This document shows, in pieces, positions 9,885 to 18,491 of a stretch of DNA of 64,000 nucleotides. A program made the position numbers and the translations under genes. This DNA is from Streptosporangium pseudovulgare. GTDB taxonomy: Bacteria > Actinomycetota > Actinomycetes > Streptosporangiales > Streptosporangiaceae. The stretch is taken from positions 252,110 to 316,109 of the forward strand of contig NZ_BMQJ01000011.1 in the NCBI RefSeq assembly GCF_014648055.1. Reading direction: 5' to 3'. Numbering within the stretch: the stretch's first letter is position 1; the number at the start of each line of letters is the position of its first letter. The notes under the pieces are model-generated. The model searched no databases. It was not told the DNA's origin and worked only from the letters and a program-made list of their open reading frames with translations.

Positions 9885-10799
9885 GTGCCGTCTCCCACCC
9901 ATGACTCTCTCATCGAACTCTTCCGCGACCGCCCCCAGCTGGCCGTGGAGGTCCTACGCGACCTTCTCGGGCAGGACCTGCCCGCCACACCGCTGGCCCG
10001 CGCGGAGAACTTCACCTTCAACACCCGCCCCTCCGACGACATCGAGCCCGACCTCGTCGTCGTCCTGGGACCACCGCCCAGCCCCGCGCACGTCATCATC
10101 GTCGAGATCCAGAAAGACAGGTCCAAAGACCCCCGCCAGCTGGCCCGCTATGCCGCCCAGGCCTGGCTGATGCTCAAGTGCGACGCCACGGTCCTGGTCG
10201 TCTGCCCCGACGCCCGCACCGCCGAGCACTACGCCCGGCCGATCGACTCGGGCCTGACCGGCTACCGGCCGCACCCCCGGGTGCTCGGACCCGGCGGCAT
10301 CCCGGCCATCACCGACCCCCAGCAGGCCGCCGCCCACCCGGAGCTCGCGGCCCTGGCGGTCATGGCCCACGGCCGCGACCGCAAGGTCGTCCAAGCCTTC
10401 GCCGCGGCGCTCACCGAACTACCCCATGACTACGCTGCGAAGTACTATGAACACGCTTACGACATGTCCGTGCCCGAGGTGCGGCGTCTCCTGGAGGAGA
10501 TCATGAAGTCCACCGACTGGCCCGTCCACAGCCCCTTCGCCCGCGAGCACTACGGCCGCGGCAAAGCGGAAGGCAAGGCGGAAGGAAAGGCGGAAGGAAA
10601 GGCAGAAGGCAGAGCGGAAGAGGCCGCCAAGCTGATCCTGCTGATACTGGACGCCCGCGGCCTCGACGTGCCGGACGACGTCCGCGCCCGGATCGCCTCC
10701 TGCACCGACCTCACCCTCCTGGAGACCTGGGCGACACACGCGGCGACCGTCCAGACCGCGCACGACCTGTTCGACGAAGCGAGCGAACAGGACCGCTGA
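9885..10799 (+). CDS. Rpn-like PD-(D/E)XK nuclease-family protein
   Basis: 304 residues, GTG start. The N-terminal half has a PD-(D/E)XK-like core: Asp in DDIEPDLVVVLG and the ExQ/K strand VIIVEIQKDRS, followed by a Tyr/Ala-rich helix and VLVVCPD. This resembles the Rpn/YhgA recombination-promoting nuclease group expanded in Streptosporangiales. Near residues 224-243 is a short repeat GKAEGKAEGKAEGKAEG encoded by near-identical 12-bp units, then a helical C-terminus. No partner genes or mobile-element ends are next to it. Biochemical role in this group is not known; a defence or transposon-remnant role is speculative. Confidence 0.7.
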   Translation: MPSPTHDSLIELFRDRPQLAVEVLRDLLGQDLPATPLARAENFTFNTRPSDDIEPDLVVVLGPPPSPAHVIIVEIQKDRSKDPRQLARYAAQAWLMLKCDATVLVVCPDARTAEHYARPIDSGLTGYRPHPRVLGPGGIPAITDPQQAAAHPELAALAVMAHGRDRKVVQAFAAALTELPHDYAAKYYEHAYDMSVPEVRRLLEEIMKSTDWPVHSPFAREHYGRGKAEGKAEGKAEGKAEGRAEEAAKLILLILDARGLDVPDDVRARIASCTDLTLLETWATHAATVQTAHDLFDEASEQDR

Positions 10800-10843
10800 C
10801 GAATATCCGCCCGCGAGCAGAGCAGGGGTCCGATAGACGGCGT

Positions 10844-10886
<43 letters not shown>

Positions 10887-11019
10887 GCATCGAAACCTCT
10901 CTCCGGCGGGGATGCCAGGAAGTTCGCGAGCCGAGCCGTCATGCGCCACCGGTGCGGTCGCCGTACCGGCGGCGCTTCCACGCCCGGCCGGTCGCCGGTG
11001 CGGCGTGCCAGAATGCACC

Positions 11020-11580
11020 ATGGCACTGCCGACGCTGACCGTGGTGAGCGGGCCTCCGGGGTCCGGCAAGACGACCCTGGCCCACCGGCTCGCCCGGGAG
11101 CTCGGCCATCCGGCGATCATCCGTGACGAGATCAAGCAGGGCATGACAGATGCCGCCGGTGACCGTGGCCCCGATGCGGGCGCCGCGCTCAACCTGCCGG
11201 TCCTGAAGGTGTTCTTCGACGTCCTCGGCCTGCTCACGCGGGCCGGGGTCAGCGTGGTCGCCGAGGCCGCGTTCCAGGACCGGGTGTGGCGGCCGAACCT
11301 CCAGCCGCTCACCGGCCTCGCGCGGATCCGCGTCATCCGCTGCGTCGTCGACGCCGCGCTCGCGGGCGAGCGCATCGCCCGGCGCGCCGCCCATGACGCC
11401 CACCGGGCCGCCCACGCCGACCATGACCTGCTGAAGGCGATCGCGGCGGGCGAGCACGACCTGGCCGCCTTCGGCTGGATCAGCATGGACCTGCCGGCGC
11501 TGACCGTGGACACCACCGGCGACTACGATCCGCCCCTGCCCGACATCGTCACCTTCGCCGCGGCACGCGCCGCCTCGTGA
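11020..11580 (+). CDS. P-loop kinase-like ATPase
   Basis: 186 residues from the ATG at MALPTLTVVSG, immediately before Walker A GPPGSGKTT (residues 9-17); the frame is open upstream but non-coding in character. A DEIKQGM segment follows, then a hydrophobic strand VSVVAEAAFQ where a substrate-binding Asp/Glu is expected, and an Arg-rich lid region (GERIARRAAHDAH). This is the zeta/chloramphenicol-phosphotransferase-like small-molecule kinase fold. The substrate is unknown. No antitoxin-like gene is adjacent. Confidence 0.75.
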   Translation: MALPTLTVVSGPPGSGKTTLAHRLARELGHPAIIRDEIKQGMTDAAGDRGPDAGAALNLPVLKVFFDVLGLLTRAGVSVVAEAAFQDRVWRPNLQPLTGLARIRVIRCVVDAALAGERIARRAAHDAHRAAHADHDLLKAIAAGEHDLAAFGWISMDLPALTVDTTGDYDPPLPDIVTFAAARAAS

Positions 11581-11606
11581 GCCGGGGATCTCCACGTGAC
11601 CCTCCC

Positions 11607-11647
11607 GGCCCCGGGCGCGTCGGCCCCGGGCGCGTCGGCCCCGGGCG
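11607..11647. repeat. 15-bp tandem repeat, 2.7 copies
   Basis: Unit GGCCCCGGGCGCGTC, perfect, downstream of the kinase-like gene. Each unit contains the palindrome CCCGGG. No coding role seen. Confidence 0.7.
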
Positions 11648-11726
11648 GAAACCCCGCTCACTCCACGCTCCGCTCCGCTCCGGAACGGCACGGTTCCCGT
11701 GATCGCCCCGTCCCGTTCCGCACCGG

Positions 11727-11732
11727 TACGGT
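11727..11732 (+). promoter_or_regulatory. -10 box for leaderless RidA-like gene
   Basis: TACGGT ends 6 nt before the GTG start, with no ribosome-binding site between. Confidence 0.45.
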
Positions 11733-11738
11733 TTCCCC

Positions 11739-12149
11739 GTGACGGAACGACGCGCGATCCTCAGTGGCTCCACCTTCGAGGAGGAGATCGGCTACGCCCG
11801 GGCCGTGGTGGACGGGGACCTGGTCCACGTGTCGGGCACCACCGGGTTCGACTACGCGACCATGACGATCTCCGACGACGTGGTCGAGCAGGCCGAGCAG
11901 TGCCTGCGCAACATCGGCTCGGCGCTGGCCGAGGCGGGCTGCTCGTTCGCCGACGTCGTGCGGGTGCGGTACCTGCTGCCCGACCGCGAGGACTTCGAGC
12001 CCTGCTGGCCGGTGCTGCGCCGGCACTTCGGAGAGATCCGCCCGGCCGCGACGATGCTGGTGTGCGGCCTCTCCGACCCGCGCATGAGGATCGAGATCGA
12101 GGTCGACGCGCGCCGCCCCCGGACGCGGGACACCGCCTCCCCGGCCTGA
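11739..12149 (+). CDS. RidA/YjgF-family protein
   Basis: 136 residues. RidA proteins hydrolyse reactive enamine/imine intermediates to ketones and ammonia. Visible: GYARAVVDGDLVHVSGTTG near the N-terminus, the helical QAEQCLRNIGSALAEAGCSFADVVRVRYLL segment, and PAATMLVCGLSDPRMRIEIEVDA at the end. In archetypal RidA the catalytic Arg sits near the RP of the last segment; here PAATML replaces the RPART-type stretch, so it belongs to one of the Rid subfamilies lacking that Arg and may not be an imine deaminase. GTG start, apparently leaderless. Confidence 0.85.
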   Translation: MTERRAILSGSTFEEEIGYARAVVDGDLVHVSGTTGFDYATMTISDDVVEQAEQCLRNIGSALAEAGCSFADVVRVRYLLPDREDFEPCWPVLRRHFGEIRPAATMLVCGLSDPRMRIEIEVDARRPRTRDTASPA

Positions 12150-12296
12150 CCGCCGGACACGGCCTGACCACCGGGGCGCGATCCGCGGCTTGACCGCCGG
12201 GCCGCGGTTCAACCGCCGCGCGTGCCTCGGCCCCCGGTCCGGCCGTGCCCGGATCGGGGTGTCGTTCGCGGGCCGGGCGGGTTAGCGTCCTACATC

Positions 12297-14429
12297 GTGA
12301 CCGAGGCGGGCGGACGGATGATCGGCGGGCGCTACCGGCTGATCGAGGTGGTCGGCGCCGGAGGCATGGGCCGGGTGTGGCGGGGCCGCGACGAACTGCT
12401 GGACCGCGAGGTCGCGATCAAGGAACTGATCCTCCCCCCGCACGAGGACCCGGCCCGGCGGCGGGCGCTGGAACGGCGGGCACTGCGTGAGGCGCGGGCG
12501 GCGGCCCGGCTCAGCCATCCCGGGATCGTCACCGTGCACGACGTCGTCACCCACGACGGCGTCCCGGTGATCGTGATGGAGTTCCTCGACGGCCCCTCGC
12601 TGTCGGCGGAGATCAGGCGGCTGGGTCGGCTGGACCCGGCCCGGACGGCGCGGATCGGCCTGGCGATGGCCGAGGCGCTGGCGGAGGCGCACGCGGCCGG
12701 GATCGTGCACCGCGACCTGAAGCCGGCCAACGTGCTGTTCTCCGGGGACCGGGTGGTGATCACCGACTTCGGCATCGCACACCTGGCCGGGGAGACCGCT
12801 CTGACCACCTCCGGGGCGTTGCTGGGCACCCCGGCGTTCATGGCTCCCGAGCAGGCCGGTGACCGGCCGGTCACCGCGGCGGCCGACCTGTGGTCGCTGG
12901 GGGCGACGCTGTACGCCGCGGCCGAGGGCCGCCCGCCGTACACCGGGGCGACCGTGCTGGCGGTGCTGGCGGCCCTGATCACCGCCGAGCCCGCCCCGCC
13001 CGAGCACGCCGGGCCGCTGCTGGCGCCGGTCCTGACGAGTCTGCTGCGCAAGGACCCCGTGCGGCGCCCGGACGCCCGGCAGGCGGTGCGGTCGCTGGCC
13101 GCGGTGGTGGACGCCGCGTCCACCACCATGGCGCCGCCTCCGGCCCGGACGCCGATCCCGGCGCGAACGGCGGGTACGGCTTCACCGGCGGTTCCGTCCC
13201 CGGCGGAAGCCGGGAGGGAAGCGAAGGCGGCGTCGCCGACGGGCACGGAGCGGGCGGAGGAGTCTCCGGCCCCGGCGTCGCCGGAGGAAGCGGCTGCCCG
13301 AGCCCAGGCGGAGGTCCGTACGGGAGCGGCCGCGTCGCCGGATCCGGTGCGGCCGGGAGCGGCCCCGCCCCCGGATCCGGCACGGGCCGCCGAGGCGGGC
13401 CCGTCCCGGCGCCGGGTCCTGCTGCTGGGCGGGGTCGGCGTCCTGGCCGCCGCCGTTCCGGGCGCCATGCTCCTCCTCGACCCGGGGACCGGAGCCGACC
13501 CGGGAACCGGAGCCTCCCTTGGAACCGGCACCCCCGCGGACCGGCATGGCTCCGGGGCGTGGCGTCCGGCCGCCGTGCTGACCGGTCACACCGGACACGT
13601 CTACGCCGTGGCCTTCGACCCCGGCGGGCGGACGCTGGCCACCGGCGGCGGTGACGGCACGCTGCGGCTGTGGGACGTGGCGAGCCTCAGGAGCGTGTCC
13701 GCCCTCACCCATGCCGGCCCCGTCTCCGCAGTGGCGTTCAGCCCCGACGGCAGGTTGCTGGCCGTGGGCGGCGACGACGTTCCGGTGCGCCTCTGGGACG
13801 CGGCGAGCCACGCGCCCGTCGCCTCCCTGGGCGGCATGGGCCCCGGCGCGGCACTCGCGTTCAGCCCCGATGGGAGGATCCTGGCGGGGGGCGGTGACCG
13901 GGCCGTGCAGTTGTGGGACGTGACCGCCCGCCGGATCGTCGCCGCGCTGCCGCACGCCGGCTTCGTGACCGCGGTGGCATTCAGCCCGGACGGGCGCGTC
14001 CTGGCCACCGTCGGCGGCGAGGAAACGGTCCGGCTGTGGGACATCGCGAGCCGGAAGACCCTCGCGACCCTGGCCGAACGCACCCGAGGCGTCTCCACCG
14101 TGGCGTTCGGCCCGGACGGGGGCCTCCTGGCCGGGGGCGGCGACGACGAGACGGTCCGGCTGTGGGACATGGCGAGCCGGAAGGCCGTCGCCGTGCTCAC
14201 CGGCCACCGCAACTACGTCTCCCGGGTGGCGTTCAGCCCGGACGGGCGGACGCTGGCCAGCGGCGGCGGCGACCGTACGGTGCGGTTGTGGGACGTGGCC
14301 GGCCGGAAAGCCGCGGCCGTCCTCACCGGTCACACCGAGGCCGTCTACGCGGTGGCGTTCGCCCCGGACGGCCGGCTGCTGGCCTCCGGCGGCGGCGACC
14401 GTACGGCGCGGCTGTGGCGGACCGGCTGA
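12297..14429 (+). CDS. Membrane Ser/Thr protein kinase with extracellular seven-bladed WD40 propeller
   Basis: 710 residues from a GTG 8 nt after a TAGCGT box; an ATG seven codons on (MIGGRYRL) is the alternative. The PknB-type kinase domain is about 8-275: Gly loop [15 protein letters not shown] lysine, HRDLKPAN (His137-Arg138-Asp139), TDFGIAHL and MAPEQ. A Pro/Ala/Glu-rich linker (about 280-370) leads to one transmembrane helix (about 372-394, [21 protein letters not shown]). Seven WD repeats end in LRLWDV, VRLWDA, VQLWDV, VRLWDI, VRLWDM, VRLWDV and ARLWRT, enough for a closed propeller outside the membrane. It is a probable sensor kinase; neighbours do not reveal the signal. Confidence 0.93.
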   Translation: MTEAGGRMIGGRYRLIEVVGAGGMGRVWRGRDELLDREVAIKELILPPHEDPARRRALERRALREARAAARLSHPGIVTVHDVVTHDGVPVIVMEFLDGPSLSAEIRRLGRLDPARTARIGLAMAEALAEAHAAGIVHRDLKPANVLFSGDRVVITDFGIAHLAGETALTTSGALLGTPAFMAPEQAGDRPVTAAADLWSLGATLYAAAEGRPPYTGATVLAVLAALITAEPAPPEHAGPLLAPVLTSLLRKDPVRRPDARQAVRSLAAVVDAASTTMAPPPARTPIPARTAGTASPAVPSPAEAGREAKAASPTGTERAEESPAPASPEEAAARAQAEVRTGAAASPDPVRPGAAPPPDPARAAEAGPSRRRVLLLGGVGVLAAAVPGAMLLLDPGTGADPGTGASLGTGTPADRHGSGAWRPAAVLTGHTGHVYAVAFDPGGRTLATGGGDGTLRLWDVASLRSVSALTHAGPVSAVAFSPDGRLLAVGGDDVPVRLWDAASHAPVASLGGMGPGAALAFSPDGRILAGGGDRAVQLWDVTARRIVAALPHAGFVTAVAFSPDGRVLATVGGEETVRLWDIASRKTLATLAERTRGVSTVAFGPDGGLLAGGGDDETVRLWDMASRKAVAVLTGHRNYVSRVAFSPDGRTLASGGGDRTVRLWDVAGRKAAAVLTGHTEAVYAVAFAPDGRLLASGGGDRTARLWRTG

Positions 14430-14501
14430 CCGCCGGTCCGCACCCGCCTTTCCTCCGCGGGGCCGGCACCTTCAGGTTCTCCCGGCCCGGCCCGCTCGGA
14501 T

Positions 14502-14547
14502 CGGGCCGGACCTCCCGGACCGGGCCGGACCTCCCGGACCGGGCCGG
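14502..14547. repeat. 19-bp tandem repeat, about 2.4 copies
   Basis: Unit CGGGCCGGACCTCCCGGAC in the gap between the convergent kinase and methyltransferase genes. Its internal inverted GGGCC/CCCGG stretches can form hairpins, so it may serve as the shared terminator. Confidence 0.6.
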
Positions 14548-14549
14548 CC

Positions 14550-15155
14550 TCACCGGGCGGCCGGCTCCGGGGGCTTGCGCCAGACGATCGAGTATCGCCA
14601 CAGGAGGCGGCGGCGGTAGCGCGCGCCCGGAAGCGTCTCCCGCGCGATGCGGCGCATCCCGGCGTAGGTCTCCGGCGGCGGCCAGACCGTGGGGGCCGAG
14701 TGCTCCCAGTAGGTCCGCCTCAGCTTGTACAGCCGGGCGCCGGCGGCCGCGGCGAGCTCCCAGGGGAGATCCGCGGGGAGCCGGGAGCGGGCGAGCCCGA
14801 CGACGACGAGCGTCCCGCCGGGGCGGAGGAGGTCGTTCATCCGCCGGAGCGCCGGGACGGCGTCCATGTGGTGGAGTGTGGCGACCGAGACGACCGCGTC
14901 GAAGGAGGCGGGTTCGAAGGGGTGGGTGCGGAAGTCACCGAGGACGTACTCGACGCCCGAGCCGTCGTCCTGCCGCCGGGCGAGGTCGATGCTGGGCTCG
15001 TCGAGGTCGACGGCGGTGACGTGCGCGGCGACCCGGCGCAGTTCGCGTGACAGGACGCCCTCGCCGCAGCCCACGTCGAGGACCCGGCCGCACCCGCCCG
15101 GCAGGGCCGTCAGGATCACCGGGTGGTAGTGGATGTTGTGGTTCCACCGCGACAC
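14550..15155 (-). CDS. Class I SAM-dependent methyltransferase
   Basis: 201 residues from a GTG (MSRWNHNIHYH) with GGAGG 10 nt upstream; a longer upstream frame is rejected. SAM motif I VLDVGCGEG (about 26-34), acidic motif II VTAVDLDEPS, motif III-like EYVLGDFRTHPF, and LRPGGTLVVVG. The N-terminus WNHNIHYHPVIL and the C-terminal YRRRLLWRYSIVWRK are typical of a family of small actinobacterial methyltransferases of unknown substrate. Divergent from the M20 gene. Confidence 0.87.
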   Translation of the reverse strand: MSRWNHNIHYHPVILTALPGGCGRVLDVGCGEGVLSRELRRVAAHVTAVDLDEPSIDLARRQDDGSGVEYVLGDFRTHPFEPASFDAVVSVATLHHMDAVPALRRMNDLLRPGGTLVVVGLARSRLPADLPWELAAAAGARLYKLRRTYWEHSAPTVWPPPETYAGMRRIARETLPGARYRRRLLWRYSIVWRKPPEPAAR

Positions 15156-15262
15156 CTGACGTCCGCCTCCCCCGATGGCTTCCGAGCCCCGGGCCGGTCC
15201 GCCGGTCCGGGGGCGTCCACCGTATCGATCACCACGCGGGCCGTACAGACGCGGCATCGCTC

Positions 15263-15291
15263 TTGGAACGGGGCCGCGGCCGGTGCATCAT
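15263..15291 (+). promoter_or_regulatory. Promoter of the M20 amidohydrolase gene
   Basis: TTGGAA, 17 bp, CATCAT; transcription would start near 15298, giving a short leader that includes the AAGGAGAG ribosome-binding site. Confidence 0.5.
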
Positions 15292-15325
15292 CGAGACCCC
15301 GCCCGTGACCGAAGGAGAGACGCCC

Positions 15326-16528
15326 GTGTCCCAGCGCGCCGACCTGCACGACCTGCACGAGGAGCTCGTACGGCTCCGCCACGACCTGCACCGCGAGCCG
15401 GAGATCGGCCTCGACCTGCCGCGCACCCAGGAGAAGGTGCTGGGCTTCCTCGACGGCCTTCCGCTGGAGATCGGCACGGGCCGGGCGCTGAGCTCGGTGA
15501 CCGCCGTGCTGCGCGGGGCGCTGCCGGGTCCGACGGTGCTGCTGCGGGGCGACATGGACGCGCTGCCGGTGACCGAGCGCACCGGCCTGCCGTACGGCTC
15601 GGCCGTCGAGGGGGCGATGCACGCCTGCGGGCACGACCTGCACACCGCGATGCTGGCCGGGGCGGCACACCTGCTGTCGGCGCGCCGGGACCGGCTGGCC
15701 GGCTCGGTGGTGTTCATGTTCCAGCCGGGCGAGGAGGGGGACGGCGGGGCGAGGATCATGCTCGACGAGGGGGTGCTGGAACTGTCGGGTGAGCTGCCCG
15801 TCGCCGCGTACGGGATGCACGTGATCAGCGCGGAGATCCCGCACGGGCTGTTCGTCTCCAGGCCGGGGACGGCCATGGCTGCGGCGGACAAGCTGAAGGT
15901 CACGGTGCGCGGCCGGGGCGGGCACAGCTCGGCGCCGCACCGGGCCAAGGACCCGATCCCGGCGGCGTGCGAGATGGTGACCGCGCTGCAGACGATGGTG
16001 ACGCGGGGCTTCGACGTCTTCGATCCGGTGGTGGTGACGGTGGGCAGCTTCCACGCGGGCACCGCCGACAACGTCATCCCCGACGAGGCCCGGTTCGAGG
16101 TGACCCTGCGGTCGTTCTCGGCCGAGGCGCACGCGCGGGTGCGGGAGGCGGCGCCGGCGCTGGTGCGCGGCATCGCGGCGGCCCACGGCCTGGAGGTGGA
16201 CGCCGACTACGTGGTGAACTACCCGGTCACCGTGAACGACCCGGCCGAGGCCCGGCACGCGGAGGCGACGGTCCGCGAGCTCCTCGGCGAGCACCGGCAC
16301 CTTCCCATGCCCCGTCCGCTGGCCGGGTCGGAGGACTTCTCCTTCGTCGGGCAGCGGGTGCCGTCGGCGTTCGTCTTCCTGGGCGCCTGTCCCCGGGACG
16401 CCGACCCGGGCCGGATGCCCTACAACCACTCGCCCGAGGCGGTCTACGACGACGGCGTGCTGGCGGACGGGGCCGCGGTCTACGCCGAGCTGGCCGAGCG
16501 GCGGCTCTCGGCCGCCGTGTCCGCCTGA
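15326..16528 (+). CDS. M20D-family amidohydrolase
   Basis: 400 residues, GTG with GGAG 8 nt upstream. The family hydrolyses N-acyl amino acids (hippurate, indole-acetyl amino acids, N-acetyl-L,L-DAP). Metal-binding and catalytic landmarks are present: GDMDALPV, HACGHDLHTAML (Cys/His pair), QPGEEGDGGA, the dimerisation-domain GRGGHSSAPH, and the C-terminal YNHSPEAVYDDG histidine. Two-domain layout and length are normal. Cytoplasmic; no signal peptide. Converges on the aldolase gene; not obviously part of the sugar locus. Confidence 0.92.
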   Translation: MSQRADLHDLHEELVRLRHDLHREPEIGLDLPRTQEKVLGFLDGLPLEIGTGRALSSVTAVLRGALPGPTVLLRGDMDALPVTERTGLPYGSAVEGAMHACGHDLHTAMLAGAAHLLSARRDRLAGSVVFMFQPGEEGDGGARIMLDEGVLELSGELPVAAYGMHVISAEIPHGLFVSRPGTAMAAADKLKVTVRGRGGHSSAPHRAKDPIPAACEMVTALQTMVTRGFDVFDPVVVTVGSFHAGTADNVIPDEARFEVTLRSFSAEAHARVREAAPALVRGIAAAHGLEVDADYVVNYPVTVNDPAEARHAEATVRELLGEHRHLPMPRPLAGSEDFSFVGQRVPSAFVFLGACPRDADPGRMPYNHSPEAVYDDGVLADGAAVYAELAERRLSAAVSA

Positions 16529-16660
16529 CGACTCCGTCGCCGGTGTGCCCTCCCGGCCGCCTGACGGCTCCGGCCGGCCCGCCCACCGGGTCCACGCGAC
16601 CGGCTCGCCGTACCCGTCCGGCCGGTTCAGCCGGTTCAGCCGGTACGGCCCGCTCGGCCG

Positions 16661-17299
16661 TCACTCCGTGACGGGGCCGGCGGCCTCCCGGAGCGCGGCG
16701 AGCAGGTTCCGCACCCGCTCGCGGGTCTCGTCGGGCCCGCCGGAGGTCAGCGCGGATCCCATCCCGCAGGCGACGGCCCCGGCGGCGATCCACTCCGGCG
16801 CGGTGCCCGCGGTGACGCCGCCGGTGGGCACCAGCGGCGCCTGGGGCAGGGCCGCCCGCACGTCGCGCAGCCAGCCCGGCCCGAACGCGGAGGCGGGGAA
16901 GAGCTTGACCGCGTCGGCGCCCAGCTCCAGGGCCCGCACGATCTCGGTCGGGGACGCCACACCCGGGATGACGGGCACGCCGTACCGGTGGCCGGTGCGG
17001 ATCACCTCGGGGTGCAGGCTCGGCGAGACCAGGAAGCGGGCCCCGGCCTCGACGGCGGCGCGCGCGGCCGCCTCGTCGAGGATCGTGCCGGCGCCGACCA
17101 GCGCGTCCGGCGGGGCCTGCGCGGTCGTCTCGCGGATCGCGCGCAGCGCGTCCGGCGTGGTCAGCGCCACCTCCAGGGTGCGCAGGCCCGCGTCCAGCAT
17201 GCCGCGCGCCACGGCGGTCGCCTCGGCCGCGCCGGCGGATCTGACGATGCCGATCACCCGTTGCGCGACGGCCCGGCGCGTGATCTCCCAGCGGTACAT
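16661..17299 (-). CDS. 2-dehydro-3-deoxy-6-phosphogalactonate/gluconate aldolase
   Basis: 212 residues, ATG with GAGGAG 9 nt upstream. KDPG/KDPGal aldolases form a Schiff base and split the six-carbon keto-acid phosphate into pyruvate and glyceraldehyde-3-phosphate. Landmarks: TLEVALTTPDAL with the catalytic-base Glu, VGAGTIL, the Schiff-base Lys in GADAVKLFPAS, and VPTGGVTAG. With galactonate dehydratase and a sugar-acid kinase in the same locus the DgoA role is most likely, though sequence alone does not separate gluconate from galactonate specificity. It is downstream of the kinase gene with a strong stem-loop between. Confidence 0.88.
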   Translation of the reverse strand: MYRWEITRRAVAQRVIGIVRSAGAAEATAVARGMLDAGLRTLEVALTTPDALRAIRETTAQAPPDALVGAGTILDEAAARAAVEAGARFLVSPSLHPEVIRTGHRYGVPVIPGVASPTEIVRALELGADAVKLFPASAFGPGWLRDVRAALPQAPLVPTGGVTAGTAPEWIAAGAVACGMGSALTSGGPDETRERVRNLLAALREAAGPVTE

Positions 17300-17364
17300 C
17301 CCGGTCTTCTCCTCGTCTCTTTCCGTATCGTTCTCGTGGCAGTCCGTAGCCGCTCGTGGGCATC

Positions 17365-17396
17365 GGATCGGCGGCGCGCGGTCCGGCCGCCGATCC
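17365..17396 (-). terminator. Intercistronic stem-loop between the kinase and aldolase genes
   Basis: GGATCGGCGGC pairs perfectly with GCCGCCGATCC (11 bp) around a 10-nt loop, just after the kinase stop and 66 bp before the aldolase start. With no T-tract it may be a partial terminator or an RNA-stability element that sets the ratio of the two products. Confidence 0.55.
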
Positions 17397-17418
17397 GCCG
17401 TGTGATCCGGCCGCCGGG

Positions 17419-18375
17419 TCAGCGGTGCACGGTCTCGCCGCCGTCGGCGAACGCGGCCAGCGCGCGGTCGCGCTGGGACGCCGACGGCAGCCCTTCGATG
17501 TCGGTGACCGACTGGATCGTCAGGGCGGCGACCGTGGCGCCCTCCGCCAGCGCCCGCTCCGGGCCGAGCCCGCGCAGCGTGGCGGACAGGAACCCGGCCG
17601 CGAACGCGTCCCCCGCCCCCACCGGGTCCACCACGGGCACGTCGAAGGCGGGCCGGTTCCAGGAGCCCTCGGCGGTCACGGCCGTCGCGGACCGGTCGGG
17701 GTTCTTCACGACCACGGTGCCGACGCCGTCCGCGCGGAGGTCGGCGACGGCCTCGGCGGCGCGCCGGCCGGTCAAGAGCTCCAGCTCTTCGGCACCGGCC
17801 AGCAGGATGTCCGCGCGGCGCAGCAGCGGCCCCACGACCTCCCGCCACCGCCCGGCGTCACCGAGCTTGCGGCGGACGTTGGGGTCGAAGGACACCGTGA
17901 CACCCCGCTCGCGGGCCAGCTCCAGCAGCCGTCCGGTCGCCCGGCGGGCGTCCTCCGACAGCATCGGCGTGATGCCGGTCAGGTGAAGCAGCCGGGCGCC
18001 GTCCAGCACCCCGGGGCCGGGCCAGTCGCCGGAGGCGTGGCAGGCCGCCGATCCGGCCCGGTGGTACTGCACGTCGATCGCCCGGGCGGGATGGCTGTCG
18101 CGGATGAGCACCCCGGTCGGGTATCGCTCGTCGATCTGCGCGTGCGACAGGTCGACGCCCTCCGCGCGCAGGTCGGCGAGCACCGCCTCGCCCGCCGGGT
18201 CCGCGCCGACCCGGCCCAGCCACCGTACGGCGTGGCCGAGCCTGGCCAGCCCGATCGCCACGTTTCCCTCGGCCCCGGCCACCGAGCGGCGGAAGCTGCG
18301 GGCGCGGGCCAGCGGCACCCCGGGCTCGGCCACCATCAGGAGCATGCATTCCCCGTACGTCACGACCTCGGCCAC
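17419..18375 (-). CDS. kdgK: PfkB-family 2-keto-3-deoxy-sugar-acid kinase
   Basis: 318 residues, GTG with a GAGGTGAGG stretch just upstream. It should phosphorylate 2-keto-3-deoxy-galactonate (or gluconate) at C6. PfkB signature 1 is AGAEGNVAIGLARLG (about 33-47); signature 2 is DPVGAGDAFAAGFL with the catalytic Asp; PNVRRKL and NPDRSA match KDG kinases. The E. coli DgoK is from a different kinase family, so this is a functional substitute. An A/T-rich palindrome shared with the transporter operon lies immediately upstream and probably controls this unit. Confidence 0.88.
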   Translation of the reverse strand: MAEVVTYGECMLLMVAEPGVPLARARSFRRSVAGAEGNVAIGLARLGHAVRWLGRVGADPAGEAVLADLRAEGVDLSHAQIDERYPTGVLIRDSHPARAIDVQYHRAGSAACHASGDWPGPGVLDGARLLHLTGITPMLSEDARRATGRLLELARERGVTVSFDPNVRRKLGDAGRWREVVGPLLRRADILLAGAEELELLTGRRAAEAVADLRADGVGTVVVKNPDRSATAVTAEGSWNRPAFDVPVVDPVGAGDAFAAGFLSATLRGLGPERALAEGATVAALTIQSVTDIEGLPSASQRDRALAAFADGGETVHR

Positions 18376-18386
18376 AACCTCACCTC

Positions 18387-18403
18387 ATTAAGTATTATTT
18401 AAT
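18387..18403. promoter_or_regulatory. Probable FadR-type regulator operator before the kinase-aldolase unit
   Basis: ATTAAGTATTATTTAAT, ATTAA/TTAAT arms, ending 11 bp before the kinase start. It differs at two of 17 positions from the core of the palindrome upstream of the transporter operon. An A/T-only box is striking in this G+C background. Confidence 0.75.
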
Positions 18404-18491
18404 CGATCACCGTTGCCGTGATGGTCGCCGTCACCCGGGCCTTCTCGCGCCCTCGCACCGGAGACCCGCGGGAGCCGTACGGCGGCCGCCC

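Noticed and set aside
14502..14547. 19-bp repeats as coding extension of the kinase
   Set aside because: They follow the stop codon and are out of frame.
15156..15257. Longer N-terminus for the methyltransferase
   Set aside because: The GTG at 15155 has GGAGG and gives a family-like N-terminus; the extension is Arg/Gly-rich.
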